Positions 29,596 to 38,821 of a DNA stretch of 56,992 nucleotides are shown in pieces. The notes beneath the pieces are model-generated. The model made no database searches and was not told where the DNA came from. It was given only the letters and a program-made list of their open reading frames with translations. Numbering within the stretch: position 1 is the first letter of the stretch; each line of letters starts with the position of its first letter. Position numbers and translations under genes: made by a program. Source of the stretch: Dehalococcoidia bacterium (lineage in GTDB: Bacteria; Chloroflexota; Dehalococcoidia; Dehalococcoidales; JAUXAP01); assembly GCA_030619865.1 (NCBI GenBank), contig JAUXAP010000004.1, forward strand, positions 1 through 56,992, written 5' to 3'.

Positions 29596-30555
29596 TCAGA
29601 GTGTCATTTTTGACTTAGTAGCATATCTTATCCCCCAGTTCATAGCAGCCCAGACCCAGCACAGATTTCTGATGGTGAAGAGCAACGGTAGTAGCAGGAC
29701 ACAAGCATCCCTCTTACTAATGAGAAGGCTGAAAGTCTTGGGCAAGTGGACAAAAGGTAGTAGGAGAAGTAGAAGTAGTGTCCCGGGAGATGCCAGGCTG
29801 CCGAGGCAGGCAGCAAGGAGCAAGGCTATGGTGAGGGGTACCTGGAGAATCATCCCCAGGCCAGTTACCTCATCGCTAGATTTACCTAACCTTCGAGCCA
29901 GTTCCATACGATAGTAGGCATAGTTATACTGCTGCCGAAGGTAGCCCTTGAGGTCATCTCTCCAGTAGTGTCGGCATCTAACATCCTTCCTCAGTATGAG
30001 ACGATAGCCAGCAGATTTCAGCCTCCGGCTCAGGTCAACGTCATATCCTGCCTTGAGTTCCTCATTGAGGAGTCCAACTTCAAGGAGAGTCTCACGGCGG
30101 CAGGCAGTATTCGTGGTGGAGAGGTGATCAGTATCCATTGGGACCCTGTCCAATCGTGATTCCACATCATAGCCCATAAGCTTCCCTATAATGCTCCTGT
30201 TTGCCGTCACTACATACCCCCACACAGCGGCTACGGCAGGGTTGTCAAAGGAGGGGATTATTTTCTCAAGCCAATCCTTCTCCAGCACGGCATCGGCATC
30301 AAGCAGAACCATCATATCGTGTTGTGCCCTCTTTATCCCGATATTGGTTGCTCGTGCTGCTCCCCCATGGGGCACATCGATGACCTCTACTCCAGGGAAG
30401 GAGGAGGCGATCTCAGCGGTCTTATCAGTACTACCATCGTTTACTACAATGACCTCAAGGTCACCGGTCCACTTCAGGTTGGTGGCAGCTTGGAGGCACT
30501 CACGGAGGGTGTGCTCGGCATTATAGGCCGGTATTACAATGCTTACGCCATTCAC
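29596..30555 (-). CDS. Glycosyltransferase family 2 with C-terminal TM segments
   Basis: VSIVIPAYNAEHTLRECLQAATNLKWTGDLEVIVVNDGSTDKTAEIA, LLDADAVLEKDWL. Confidence 0.9.
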   Translation of the reverse strand: MNGVSIVIPAYNAEHTLRECLQAATNLKWTGDLEVIVVNDGSTDKTAEIASSFPGVEVIDVPHGGAARATNIGIKRAQHDMMVLLDADAVLEKDWLEKIIPSFDNPAVAAVWGYVVTANRSIIGKLMGYDVESRLDRVPMDTDHLSTTNTACRRETLLEVGLLNEELKAGYDVDLSRRLKSAGYRLILRKDVRCRHYWRDDLKGYLRQQYNYAYYRMELARRLGKSSDEVTGLGMILQVPLTIALLLAACLGSLASPGTLLLLLLLPFVHLPKTFSLLISKRDACVLLLPLLFTIRNLCWVWAAMNWGIRYATKSKMTL

Positions 30556-30589
30556 TAGTCAATACTGTCCTTAATGGCTAAAGAATCCC

Positions 30590-31312
30590 CTAGATAGCAA
30601 GAATCATCACCACTTGAGTATAGACTATACCCATAAAAATGATGAACAGTACCCAGGTAACGGTGTTAAACCTTAACCTCACTCTCTTTAGGATAGCGAT
30701 AGTTTTCCCCTGAAGCAGTGGCTGGGTCAGCTCCGAGAAGATGAGCAGGGCGATGAGAACAATGGTGTAGAGCAACCCCACATTGAATCCTATATTGGTG
30801 CCCATGGTGCTCTGGTAGTAGGTCATGGTGGACATGGAGCTCATCACTGAGGTGGAGAAGGAGGCAAAGCTCACAAAGCTGCTCGCCACCTGAGGAGGAA
30901 AGGGTGGTGAGGATAGAAACTTCTCATAATCCCCTTGCTCCGATTGGGTCCTGACTATGAAGCTTAGCCGCTCCCCTAGCGGAACGGGATTCTTATAGGC
31001 ATACTTGTAGGTCTTGCCAAAGCTAGGGGCTATGGTGGTAATCCCCTCCTTTAGAAGCTCTCCATTGGCATAGAACTGGTAGCTGGTGATTAGGGCATCA
31101 GAGGATTGGTTGTTCAGTTTGAAGGTGGCTATTATAGGCTCACCCTCTCTGGGTACCTGGGGGATGACCGTTATGCTCACCGGGTCTGAGGCCCCCCTCA
31201 CCGTCAGCCAAAAGCTGCCGAGGAGAAGTATCGCCAACCAGACAGTGACCACCTTAAATCTTGTGCCCCTATCCTTGTTCTGTTCTGTTTTACTGTTCAT
31301 CATTCTTGACAT
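30590..31312 (-). CDS. Hypothetical membrane protein: N-terminal TM, CARDB-like extracytoplasmic domain, two C-terminal TMs
   Basis: VSITVIPQVPREGEPIIATFKLNNQSSDALITSYQFYANGELLKEG resembles CARDB-type folds; starts directly after the exosortase-like stop (TAAATG). Confidence 0.6.
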   Translation of the reverse strand: MSRMMNSKTEQNKDRGTRFKVVTVWLAILLLGSFWLTVRGASDPVSITVIPQVPREGEPIIATFKLNNQSSDALITSYQFYANGELLKEGITTIAPSFGKTYKYAYKNPVPLGERLSFIVRTQSEQGDYEKFLSSPPFPPQVASSFVSFASFSTSVMSSMSTMTYYQSTMGTNIGFNVGLLYTIVLIALLIFSELTQPLLQGKTIAILKRVRLRFNTVTWVLFIIFMGIVYTQVVMILAI

Positions 31313-32233
31313 TTATCGATCACTAATAATTGGTAGTTTCACGGCACGCCGTAGTCGCCCAAACTGCCGAAAGTAGATGTAGGCGAAGAGGAGATACCAC
31401 AGAGGGAACAGGATGTAGATTGACCAGAAGTGTGCCGTCCACAGGGCCTGCTCACCTAGGTAGTAGCCCACCAGCATCAGTATGACCAGCCTGATGAAGC
31501 TCTGAAACCAGGTGCCTACCACCCCAAAGAGGAAGAGCCCTGTTGCTTTTTTCAGCGGCAGGGGCATATCCAGCGTCATCAGGGCAAAGATAGCTAGGAA
31601 AACCCCCATGGTTGCTGGGCCGGCACAGGCTGCGGTGATGGCTACCGATATAGGCTCTCCTGTAAAGCTTGTAAAATGAACCCATTGCCCCTGGTTCTGG
31701 AGTGAGTAGCCCAGAGTGGTCAGCAGCCCTACCACCGGGGCAATGGCAGTCAGGGAGTAGGCATGCTCGGCAAAGCGCTGAACCGCCAAGGGGAAGGAAA
31801 TGGCAAAACTATATATGGCAAGGAGGATGGAGGGTATCTTGGCCCCCCTGCCAAAGAAAACGACAAATACCCCCAGCGATGCCAGCAGAACCTGAAATAC
31901 CAGGTAGTCTCGGGAAGAAGGCATAAGCAGAGCGCCTGCCATTAATGCTAATCCTATCGGGATAAAGACGAGGCTTTGACCTTGCCTCATCTTGTCCCAA
32001 ACTTGTTTCCTTTTAAGCCAGAGGAAGACAAAGCACAGGGCTAAGACTCCCCAGGGGGCGGCGTGGTGCTGCCCTAGAACCCAGCTTGGCGATAGCATAC
32101 CTGGCAGACTTGCCCAGAACTCTCGGAAGAAGATGACGGAGAGCGTGAGAGAGAAAACTAACCACAGCAGTAACCTCACCGGCACTTCAAGGTTCAAAGG
32201 GCCAGATGCTAAAATTGTTCTTGAGCTTTTCAT
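31313..32233 (-). CDS. Exosortase/archaeosortase family protein
   Basis: Polytopic membrane protein with candidate Cys-Arg-His triad: ITAACAGPATMGVFLAIF, WFQSFIRLVILMLVGYY, LWTAHFWSIYILFPLWYLLF. Confidence 0.8.
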   Translation of the reverse strand: MKSSRTILASGPLNLEVPVRLLLWLVFSLTLSVIFFREFWASLPGMLSPSWVLGQHHAAPWGVLALCFVFLWLKRKQVWDKMRQGQSLVFIPIGLALMAGALLMPSSRDYLVFQVLLASLGVFVVFFGRGAKIPSILLAIYSFAISFPLAVQRFAEHAYSLTAIAPVVGLLTTLGYSLQNQGQWVHFTSFTGEPISVAITAACAGPATMGVFLAIFALMTLDMPLPLKKATGLFLFGVVGTWFQSFIRLVILMLVGYYLGEQALWTAHFWSIYILFPLWYLLFAYIYFRQFGRLRRAVKLPIISDR

Positions 32234-32262
32234 TATTTAATTCTGGTCTCCTTCTTTCATGC

Positions 32263-33081
32263 TTAACCTAGCAGGTAAGGCAACACTGATACCAGGATCA
32301 CATTGTTTATTCCGTGAGCCACAATAGGTGCTACCAAGCTCTTCGTCTTGTAGTACAAACCTCCCAGGATAAGCCCAGCGAGGAAGACGAAGCCAAGTTC
32401 AGGAATCGACCTCCAGGTGAGGTGCATCACTGCAAATAGGCAGGAAGCACCGAGCACTCCCCACTTCCAGCCGAAGATATTCATCATGTCACGTTGAATC
32501 AAACCCCGGAAAAGTAGCTCCTCCCCAATGCCCACGAAGCAGAGCATATAGACCATGTCCCGGAAGAGGTATTTCACCTCGAAGGCAGGGAAGGCAGGAG
32601 CGGGGCGAAGGATGAAGTATTCAATTGTCCCCAGCGGAATGCCAATTGCCAGGCCTATGAGCGAGTATCTCAGCAGCTTTTCCTTACTGAAGCCAAAAAG
32701 CTCTTTCAGGCTCAGCTTCTTCTGATAGACATGCCACAGGCACAAGCCCAGAATACAAGAGTAGACTGCTGGCAGAAGATACTGTTGGTTAATGAAGAAC
32801 CAGGGTAGGGCGGCGGTGAACAGAATATACAACGGAATAAGGGCTAACGACTCACCACATTTGGTTATCCCCTCGTCGAGGTGAAAGAGGGATAACATGA
32901 GGTATATTATGGTAGCCAGGGCAAGTGCGATAATTATGCCGTAAGCCACATTTTGGTAGGCAAAGACATATTCGCAGGCAGCAATAGCTACCACAATGCC
33001 AGCGATGAATAAGACCTGCTGTGGTCTGAGCCTTCTCCTCTCAACCCACTCTCTCTGAGCTTTTTCTGCTATCGCCTGCAT
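32263..33081 (-). CDS. CPBP family intramembrane metalloprotease
   Basis: GIGEELLFRGLIQ (EExxxR), LFAVMHLTW, HGINNVI. Confidence 0.88.
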   Translation of the reverse strand: MQAIAEKAQREWVERRRLRPQQVLFIAGIVVAIAACEYVFAYQNVAYGIIIALALATIIYLMLSLFHLDEGITKCGESLALIPLYILFTAALPWFFINQQYLLPAVYSCILGLCLWHVYQKKLSLKELFGFSKEKLLRYSLIGLAIGIPLGTIEYFILRPAPAFPAFEVKYLFRDMVYMLCFVGIGEELLFRGLIQRDMMNIFGWKWGVLGASCLFAVMHLTWRSIPELGFVFLAGLILGGLYYKTKSLVAPIVAHGINNVILVSVLPYLLG

Positions 33082-33198
33082 TGTATCTCTTTAACCTCCC
33101 CACAAGTAATTAGTGGTCATAAGCCAGAATTCAGTCTACTTTAAATAATAGGTTACCTCTTCAAAGGGAACCTCTTCACCTTGCTCATAAATCTGGCA

Positions 33199-33333
33199 TT
33201 AAATTTCTATAAAGGCCGTCCTCCTAAGCATGCTGTGCAGTATAGGTTCGCCATTTGGCAAATCTTTTGGTAAAAATTTTTTCAACTCATTAATTTGAAG
33301 TGCTTCTAGGGTTTTATTCTGCTCATCTTTCAT
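33199..33333 (-). CDS. Small ORF (44 aa) downstream of fur-type gene
   Basis: MKDEQNKTLEALQINELKKFLPKDLPNGEPILHSMLRRTAFIEI preceded by GGAGGTGA. Confidence 0.4.
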   Translation of the reverse strand: MKDEQNKTLEALQINELKKFLPKDLPNGEPILHSMLRRTAFIEI

Positions 33334-33349
33334 ACATACTCACCTCCGG

Positions 33350-33736
33350 TCACTTCTTAGCTTTCTGACACTCTCTGCATAACCCGTGAAACTCAAGTCG
33401 ATAGTATGAAATCTTAAAGCCTGTTTTCCGGGCTACACTCCCATTGAATTTCTGGCCTACTGGCTCATCAATATCAAAGACCTGGCCACATTTCTCACAC
33501 GTGAAATGGTCGTGATTATCTGTCCTAGCATCAAACCTGCTGGCAGTACCGTTAAGCTCTAGTTCTAAAATCTCCCCTCTTTCCTTTAATAGCCTAAGGT
33601 TGCGATAGACCGTTCCCAAACTGATGTTGGGTATCTCCTTCCTCACCTCGTCGTATATCCAGGTGGCTGTAGGGTGGGAAGCCGTACTTTTCAAGACCCT
33701 GAGAATAACTTCTTTCTGTTTGGTTTTCTTTAGCAT
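33350..33736 (-). CDS. Fur/PerR family transcriptional regulator
   Basis: MLKKTKQKEVILRVLKSTASHPTATWIYDEVRKEIPNISLGTVYRNLRLLKERGEI, HDHFTCEKCG, CRECQ. Confidence 0.9.
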   Translation of the reverse strand: MLKKTKQKEVILRVLKSTASHPTATWIYDEVRKEIPNISLGTVYRNLRLLKERGEILELELNGTASRFDARTDNHDHFTCEKCGQVFDIDEPVGQKFNGSVARKTGFKISYYRLEFHGLCRECQKAKK

Positions 33737-33746
33737 TTCTTCATTT

Positions 33747-33767
33747 TGAGAATAATTATCATTATCA
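33747..33767 (-). promoter_or_regulatory. Fur-box-like operator upstream of fur-type gene
   Basis: Minus strand ...TGATAATGATAATTATTCTCA...; TGATAAT-T-ATTCTCA differs by 1 nt from TGATAAT-N-ATTATCA. Confidence 0.65.
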
Positions 33768-33854
33768 GAAATATGGTAACGAAAGGTAGCCCTCTTGTCA
33801 AGGGGGCTACCGGGTACTTTGAGATAGTACTTTGGACCTATGTTATCATCAAGA

Positions 33855-34931
33855 TCAAGGGTGAAGAACGGTAACGACGGCTTCAGCAGATGCCTCGTTG
33901 CCGGCACAGTCATGGGCGGTAAGTCGGAAGATATAAGTGCGGCCGTCTTTGTCACCACCGTTGCACCACGCCTCCACCGAGACTGTTCCCGGAAGGGGAG
34001 AACCTAAATCCTGGTTAAACACCCCGTACTCGTCAATCAACACTGTGTTGATTGCGCCGTAGGGGAAGCCTGAAAGTGCGTCTTCAGCCGTACCACTGTA
34101 GTCAACAAGTACCATTTCACCCTTTTTTATTCTGTCTATCTCACTGGGGACAGCGGTCTCGGTTAAGGTAGGTGGTGTCTTGTCGATCTTAATTTTCTCA
34201 AATACTGGTGGCCCTTCATCGTTGCCAGCATTGTGCCATGACCTGGCTAGTACCAAATGATAGCCCTCGGCAGTGACGGTAAAGGGTGAGGTATAGGTAT
34301 TCCAGGTTTCGCCACTATCCAGGCTGTACTTGGTTTCGACCATGCCTGAGCCACCCTCGTTATCCGTAGCTGTTAGCGTTACCTCTACATCCGATACGTA
34401 CCAGCCATAGCCCCCCATCGTTCCGTTCGCGGATATAGTAGTGGTAGGAGCACTCTGGTCTGGCGGCTCACTGAAATTAATTGCCAGGTCGGCATTTATA
34501 ATTCCGCAGCCGAATCGGGTATCCCAGCCTGGTTCTCCCAAGTCCTCCGCCGAGTCCCTGAGCCGGTGCCGAACATCAACATTGTCGGTCAAGCCGGAGG
34601 CTATCAGCAGGGCGGCTACTCCAGCGCCGTGAGGCCCCGATGCTGAGGTACCGGTAAGGTAACCGTAGTCACCACCCATAGCCGTTGAGTAAATGTTGAC
34701 CCCGGGTGCTACCAGTTCCAGGGTGTAGCCGGTACTGGAGGAGGTATACCGAGCATTCTGTTCGTCGGTAGCCCCGACCGCGATGACCGACTCACACCGA
34801 GCTGGAGACCATACATTGTTTCCCTCACCACTGGCATCGCCTCCATTGCCGGCACCAGCCACGATGACAATACCAGCGTTGTAGGCGTTATCTAAAGCCT
34901 CTATTACCACTAGTCTTATATTATAGAGCAA
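33855..34931 (-). pseudogene. N-terminally truncated subtilase (S8) with C-terminal Ig/OmpL47-like domains
   Basis: Has oxyanion Asn (VAGAGNGG) and Ser motif (GTSASGPHGAGVAALL) but no catalytic Asp/His region; in-frame TAA just upstream at 34938-34940. Confidence 0.7.
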
Positions 34932-35175
34932 AAAATGTTAATTGTTAATACAAACCATCCTGCCCTAAGCACTAACAAGGTAACAACAGTGAAAAAAGTT
35001 CGGATTTTTGCCCTGGCTTCAACTTAATTTACTTGTTGCCTCAACAATACGAGCAAATTGGCCCAAGGCTCAGCTTGCATCTTAGACGGAGGTAAATTCT
35101 TTTATTGTTGACACCACTCGCATTTAGCTTTATTCTATCGGGAGAATAAAGTTCATAATGGGGGTAAGAAAGGTA

Positions 35176-35739
35176 ATGGAAGAAAGAATAGTTTATTTTT
35201 CAGATTCTGGCCGTGAGAACACAGAGGAGGTGCTTGGCATTGTTAAGCGTCGGGCAGAAGAGCTAAACATCAAGAGCATCCTGGTGGCTTCTACCAGTGG
35301 AGATACCGCAGTCAGGGCTATGGAAGTCCTTAAGGGAGTTAAAGTAATTGCGGTGAGCCACTCTACAGGTATGGGGGAACCCAATGTCCAGCAATTCACC
35401 GAGGAAAACAGGCAGAAATTTGAAAGCAAAGGTGGTATAGTGCTTACTACCATGCACGCCTTTGCTGGGCTGAGCAGGGCCATGCGCAACAAATTCAATA
35501 TGTATCTCTTTCCGGAAGTTGTAGCCAGTACGCTGCGTATCTTTGGGCAGGGAATGAAGGTAGCCTGTGAAATCACCCTGATGGCGGCTGATGCTGGCTT
35601 GGTACGCACCGATGAGGATGTTATTGTCATAGCCGGTAGTGGCAGGGGGGCAGATACTGCTCTGGTGCTGACACCAGTTAATTCTAATGACTTCTTCGAC
35701 CTTAAGATTAAGGAGATTCTCTGTAAACCCCACTTCTAA
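35176..35739 (+). CDS. Pyruvate kinase alpha/beta (C-terminal) domain-like protein
   Basis: IVYFSDSGRENTEEVLGIVKRRAEELNIKSILVASTSGDTAVRAMEVL...CEITLMAADAGLV. Confidence 0.7.
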   Translation: MEERIVYFSDSGRENTEEVLGIVKRRAEELNIKSILVASTSGDTAVRAMEVLKGVKVIAVSHSTGMGEPNVQQFTEENRQKFESKGGIVLTTMHAFAGLSRAMRNKFNMYLFPEVVASTLRIFGQGMKVACEITLMAADAGLVRTDEDVIVIAGSGRGADTALVLTPVNSNDFFDLKIKEILCKPHF

Positions 35740-35751
35740 AGGAGGAGAGGC

Positions 35752-36060
35752 ATGAGTGATGTCTTAGATGAAGCCTACGAGTTAGTTCAGTGCAAGGAAT
35801 GCCCGTGGTATAAAGCCTGTGTAATGCCGATGAGGTTTACTTCTGAGGATATCCGCCGGCAGCTAGAGTCCTCAGCACCAGGGGTAGATATTTCTCATCA
35901 GGCTGACCTCGGCATACAAAATCTTCTATCCAGTATGGCAACTGCCGCTCAGAACTCACTGCTAGAAGGTTGCCCTGTTTTCATTAACCGCTTGCGGGCT
36001 AATCCCAAGCTCGCCCAGCGCCTAAAGGAAATAATGCAAAACTGGGGCAAGGAAGAATAG
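35752..36060 (+). CDS. Hypothetical small Cys-containing protein
   Basis: 102 aa, CKECPWYKACVMP motif; AGGAGG-like RBS, same-strand run with neighbours. Confidence 0.65.
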   Translation: MSDVLDEAYELVQCKECPWYKACVMPMRFTSEDIRRQLESSAPGVDISHQADLGIQNLLSSMATAAQNSLLEGCPVFINRLRANPKLAQRLKEIMQNWGKEE

Positions 36061-36145
36061 ATGTACCCCCTGCTCAATTGAGCTAGGAGCGCTTGCCCAC
36101 ATCTCAAAATAACAAAGGCATTAATAAGAATTAGTGGAGCATTAA

Positions 36146-37717
36146 ATGACTGAAGACAGCCAAGCAAAGGAAAGACAGTTAGCTGAACTAAGGAAACGCC
36201 GGGAAAGAATAAAAGGGATGGGTGGAAAGGAGCGTGTGGAAATACAGAAAAAGAAAGGCAAACTAACGGCACGAGAGCGAATAGACCTCCTGTTGGATAA
36301 GGGGACATTTCGTGAGGTTGGGATGTTTGCTAAAAGTAGAGGTGCGGCTTCTTATGGAGAAGTGCTGGCCGATGCGGTAATCACTGGTTACGGGAAAATT
36401 GATGGAAGAAGAGTGTATCTCTTCTCCCAGGACTTCACCAGCATGGGTGGAACCCTATCAGAAATACATGCCAAAAAGATTTGCAATGTAATTGATAGTG
36501 CGCTAAGGGAAGGGTGCCCAATCATAGGCATAAATGATTCCGGAGGGGCAAGAATTCAGGACGGTGTGGATGCTTTAGCTGGTTACGGACAAATCTTTTT
36601 CAGAAATACACTAGCCTCGGGGGTAATTCCCCAGATATGCGCTATCATAGGACCATGCGCCGGGGGAGCAGTATACTCTCCAGCACTGATGGACTTCATA
36701 TTCATGGTTAAAGGCATAAGTTACGCCTTTATCACTGGACCTAGGGTAGTCAAAGCGGTAATGGGGGAAGAGATTAGTGAGGAAGAGCTTGGTGGGGCTA
36801 TTGTTGCCCAGAGAAAAGCAGGAGTTGTTTGCCGCTCTGAAAATAGTGAGGAGGAATGCCTGCAAAGCATAAAGGAATTATTGAGTTACTTGCCATCAAG
36901 TAATAGAGAAGGGCCAAAAAGAATTGATTGGGGAGATAATCCAGACCGTATAGAGGCGTCTTTATTTGATATTATTCCGGCCAATCCAAGCAAGCCATAT
37001 GACATGCATCAGATAATTGAGAAGATATTTGACCAGAGAAAGGGTGAGAAGAAAAATTACTTCGAGATATTCCCTATATTTGCTACTAATATAATTACCT
37101 GTTTCTCCAGGCTGAATGGGTGGTCAGTGGGTATAATAGCCAATCAACCGATGTCGAAAGCAGGATGCTTGGATATAGATGCTTGTGATAAGGCATCTAG
37201 GTTTATTAGATTTTGTGATGCCTTTAATATCCCCATTATCAATCTGGTTGATGTACCCGGATACCTGCCAGGAACAGACCAAGAGTGGGGTGGAGTAATC
37301 AGACACGGAGCAAAGATGCTTTATGCTTATTCAGAGGCAACAGTACCAAAGCTAACCCTTGCCATTAGAAAAGCGTATGGAGGCGCATATCTTGGCATGT
37401 GCAGTAAAGATTTGGGAGCTGATATTGTATTTTGCTGGCCTAGCACTGAGCTTGCGGTGATGGGGGCCGAGGGAGCAGCCCCAATAATATTCAGAAAAGA
37501 GCTGAAAAAGGCAGCGGACCCAGAGAAATTTTTACAAGAAAAGATAAAAGAATACAGGGAGGAATTTGCCAATCCATATCGAGCCGCTGAGCATCTACAT
37601 GTTGATGACGTGCTTGACCCAGCAGAAACAAGGCCGAGACTGATAGAGGCTTTAGAAATGGCAATGACTAAAGTAGGGAGAAAACCTGACAAGAAGCACG
37701 GGGTTATGCCTACATGA
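36146..37717 (+). CDS. Acyl-CoA carboxylase carboxyltransferase (propionyl/methylmalonyl-type beta) subunit
   Basis: KLTARERIDLLLDKGTFREVG, GGARIQDGVDALAGYGQIFFRN, GAKMLYAYSEATVPKLTLAIRKAYGGAYLGM. Confidence 0.93.
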   Translation: MTEDSQAKERQLAELRKRRERIKGMGGKERVEIQKKKGKLTARERIDLLLDKGTFREVGMFAKSRGAASYGEVLADAVITGYGKIDGRRVYLFSQDFTSMGGTLSEIHAKKICNVIDSALREGCPIIGINDSGGARIQDGVDALAGYGQIFFRNTLASGVIPQICAIIGPCAGGAVYSPALMDFIFMVKGISYAFITGPRVVKAVMGEEISEEELGGAIVAQRKAGVVCRSENSEEECLQSIKELLSYLPSSNREGPKRIDWGDNPDRIEASLFDIIPANPSKPYDMHQIIEKIFDQRKGEKKNYFEIFPIFATNIITCFSRLNGWSVGIIANQPMSKAGCLDIDACDKASRFIRFCDAFNIPIINLVDVPGYLPGTDQEWGGVIRHGAKMLYAYSEATVPKLTLAIRKAYGGAYLGMCSKDLGADIVFCWPSTELAVMGAEGAAPIIFRKELKKAADPEKFLQEKIKEYREEFANPYRAAEHLHVDDVLDPAETRPRLIEALEMAMTKVGRKPDKKHGVMPT

Positions 37718-37744
37718 ATTCTAGAAACAAGAAAGGGGGCCTTC

Positions 37745-38785
37745 GTGAAGATTATCGACCTGCGTAGCGATACGATAACTCTCCCCACGGAGGAGATGCG
37801 TAAGGCGATGTATGAGGCTGAGTTGGGGGATGATGTCTTTGGGGAAGACACCACGGTTAATCGGTTGGAACAAATGGCGGCTGAGAGGTTGGGGAAGGAG
37901 GCGGCACTTTTTACACCTAGCGGCACTATGAGCAACCTTGTCGCCGTCCTGACTCATACTCACCCCGGTGAGGAAATTCTGCTGGGTAGCGAGGCCCACA
38001 TTTTGTGGCATGAGGTGGGGGGTGCATCCACCTTGGGAGGGGTCGTGATGCGCACCATCCCTAACGACCAAGATGGCCGGGTGGACCCAGGTGTTATGGA
38101 GCAAACCATTCGGCCGAAACAGATGCAGTATCCTCAGACTACGCTGCTCTGCTTGGAGAACACCCATAACCGCTGTGGCGGCACTGTTCTCACCCCTGAA
38201 TACACCTCTGCTATTGCTGACCTTGCTCATCATCATGGGCTTCGGGTTCACTTGGACGGAGCCCGCATCTTCAATGCTGCCATTGCTCTTAATGTACCCG
38301 CTAGTGAACTGGCTAAGCCTGCGGACTCTGTCTGTTTTTGCCTCTCCAAGAGCCTCAGCGCTCCTGTGGGTTCTCTCCTTTGTGGGACTCAAGAGTTTAT
38401 AGGGAGAGCCCGTAAATGGCGCAAGATGTTGGGAGGAGGGATGCGCCAGGTAGGAGTCATTGCCGCCGCTGGCATCATTGCTCTCCAGGAAATGGTCAAT
38501 CGTCTGGCTGATGACCATGCTAACGCTCAGCACTTAGCGCAGGGTCTTGCCCATATCCCTGGCATCGCTATTCACCCGGAGAAGATTCAGACCGACATCG
38601 TGATGTTCGAACCTCCGACTACCATGTCTGCTCCTGAGTTTATTGAACAGATGGCTAGTAGAGGTGTCAAGTTTACCTATCCCGGCGGACGAAGAGTGCG
38701 GGCCGTCACTAATCGTATGGTTGGGACTGCGGATATAGACGAGGCTCTGAACCGCGTTGAGCTTTTTGTGAGAGAGCTGGGCTAG
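37745..38785 (+). CDS. Low-specificity L-threonine aldolase / beta-eliminating lyase family
   Basis: IDLRSDTITLPTEEMRKAMYEAELGDDVFGEDTTVNRLE, LCLENTHNRCGGTVL, LHLDGARIFNAA-type, SKSLSAPVGS. Confidence 0.93.
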   Translation: MKIIDLRSDTITLPTEEMRKAMYEAELGDDVFGEDTTVNRLEQMAAERLGKEAALFTPSGTMSNLVAVLTHTHPGEEILLGSEAHILWHEVGGASTLGGVVMRTIPNDQDGRVDPGVMEQTIRPKQMQYPQTTLLCLENTHNRCGGTVLTPEYTSAIADLAHHHGLRVHLDGARIFNAAIALNVPASELAKPADSVCFCLSKSLSAPVGSLLCGTQEFIGRARKWRKMLGGGMRQVGVIAAAGIIALQEMVNRLADDHANAQHLAQGLAHIPGIAIHPEKIQTDIVMFEPPTTMSAPEFIEQMASRGVKFTYPGGRRVRAVTNRMVGTADIDEALNRVELFVRELG

Positions 38786-38821
38786 AAAGATTTACTGAAA
38801 TCGGAAGGAGATTCATAAGGT

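Noticed and set aside
35193-35733. Two long antisense ORFs
   Set aside because: Fully overlap the PK-C-like CDS; low-complexity Ser/Arg-rich translations, no RBS or domain signature
37327-38533. Long antisense ORFs over the carboxyltransferase and threonine aldolase genes
   Set aside because: Shadow ORFs opposite strongly recognisable proteins
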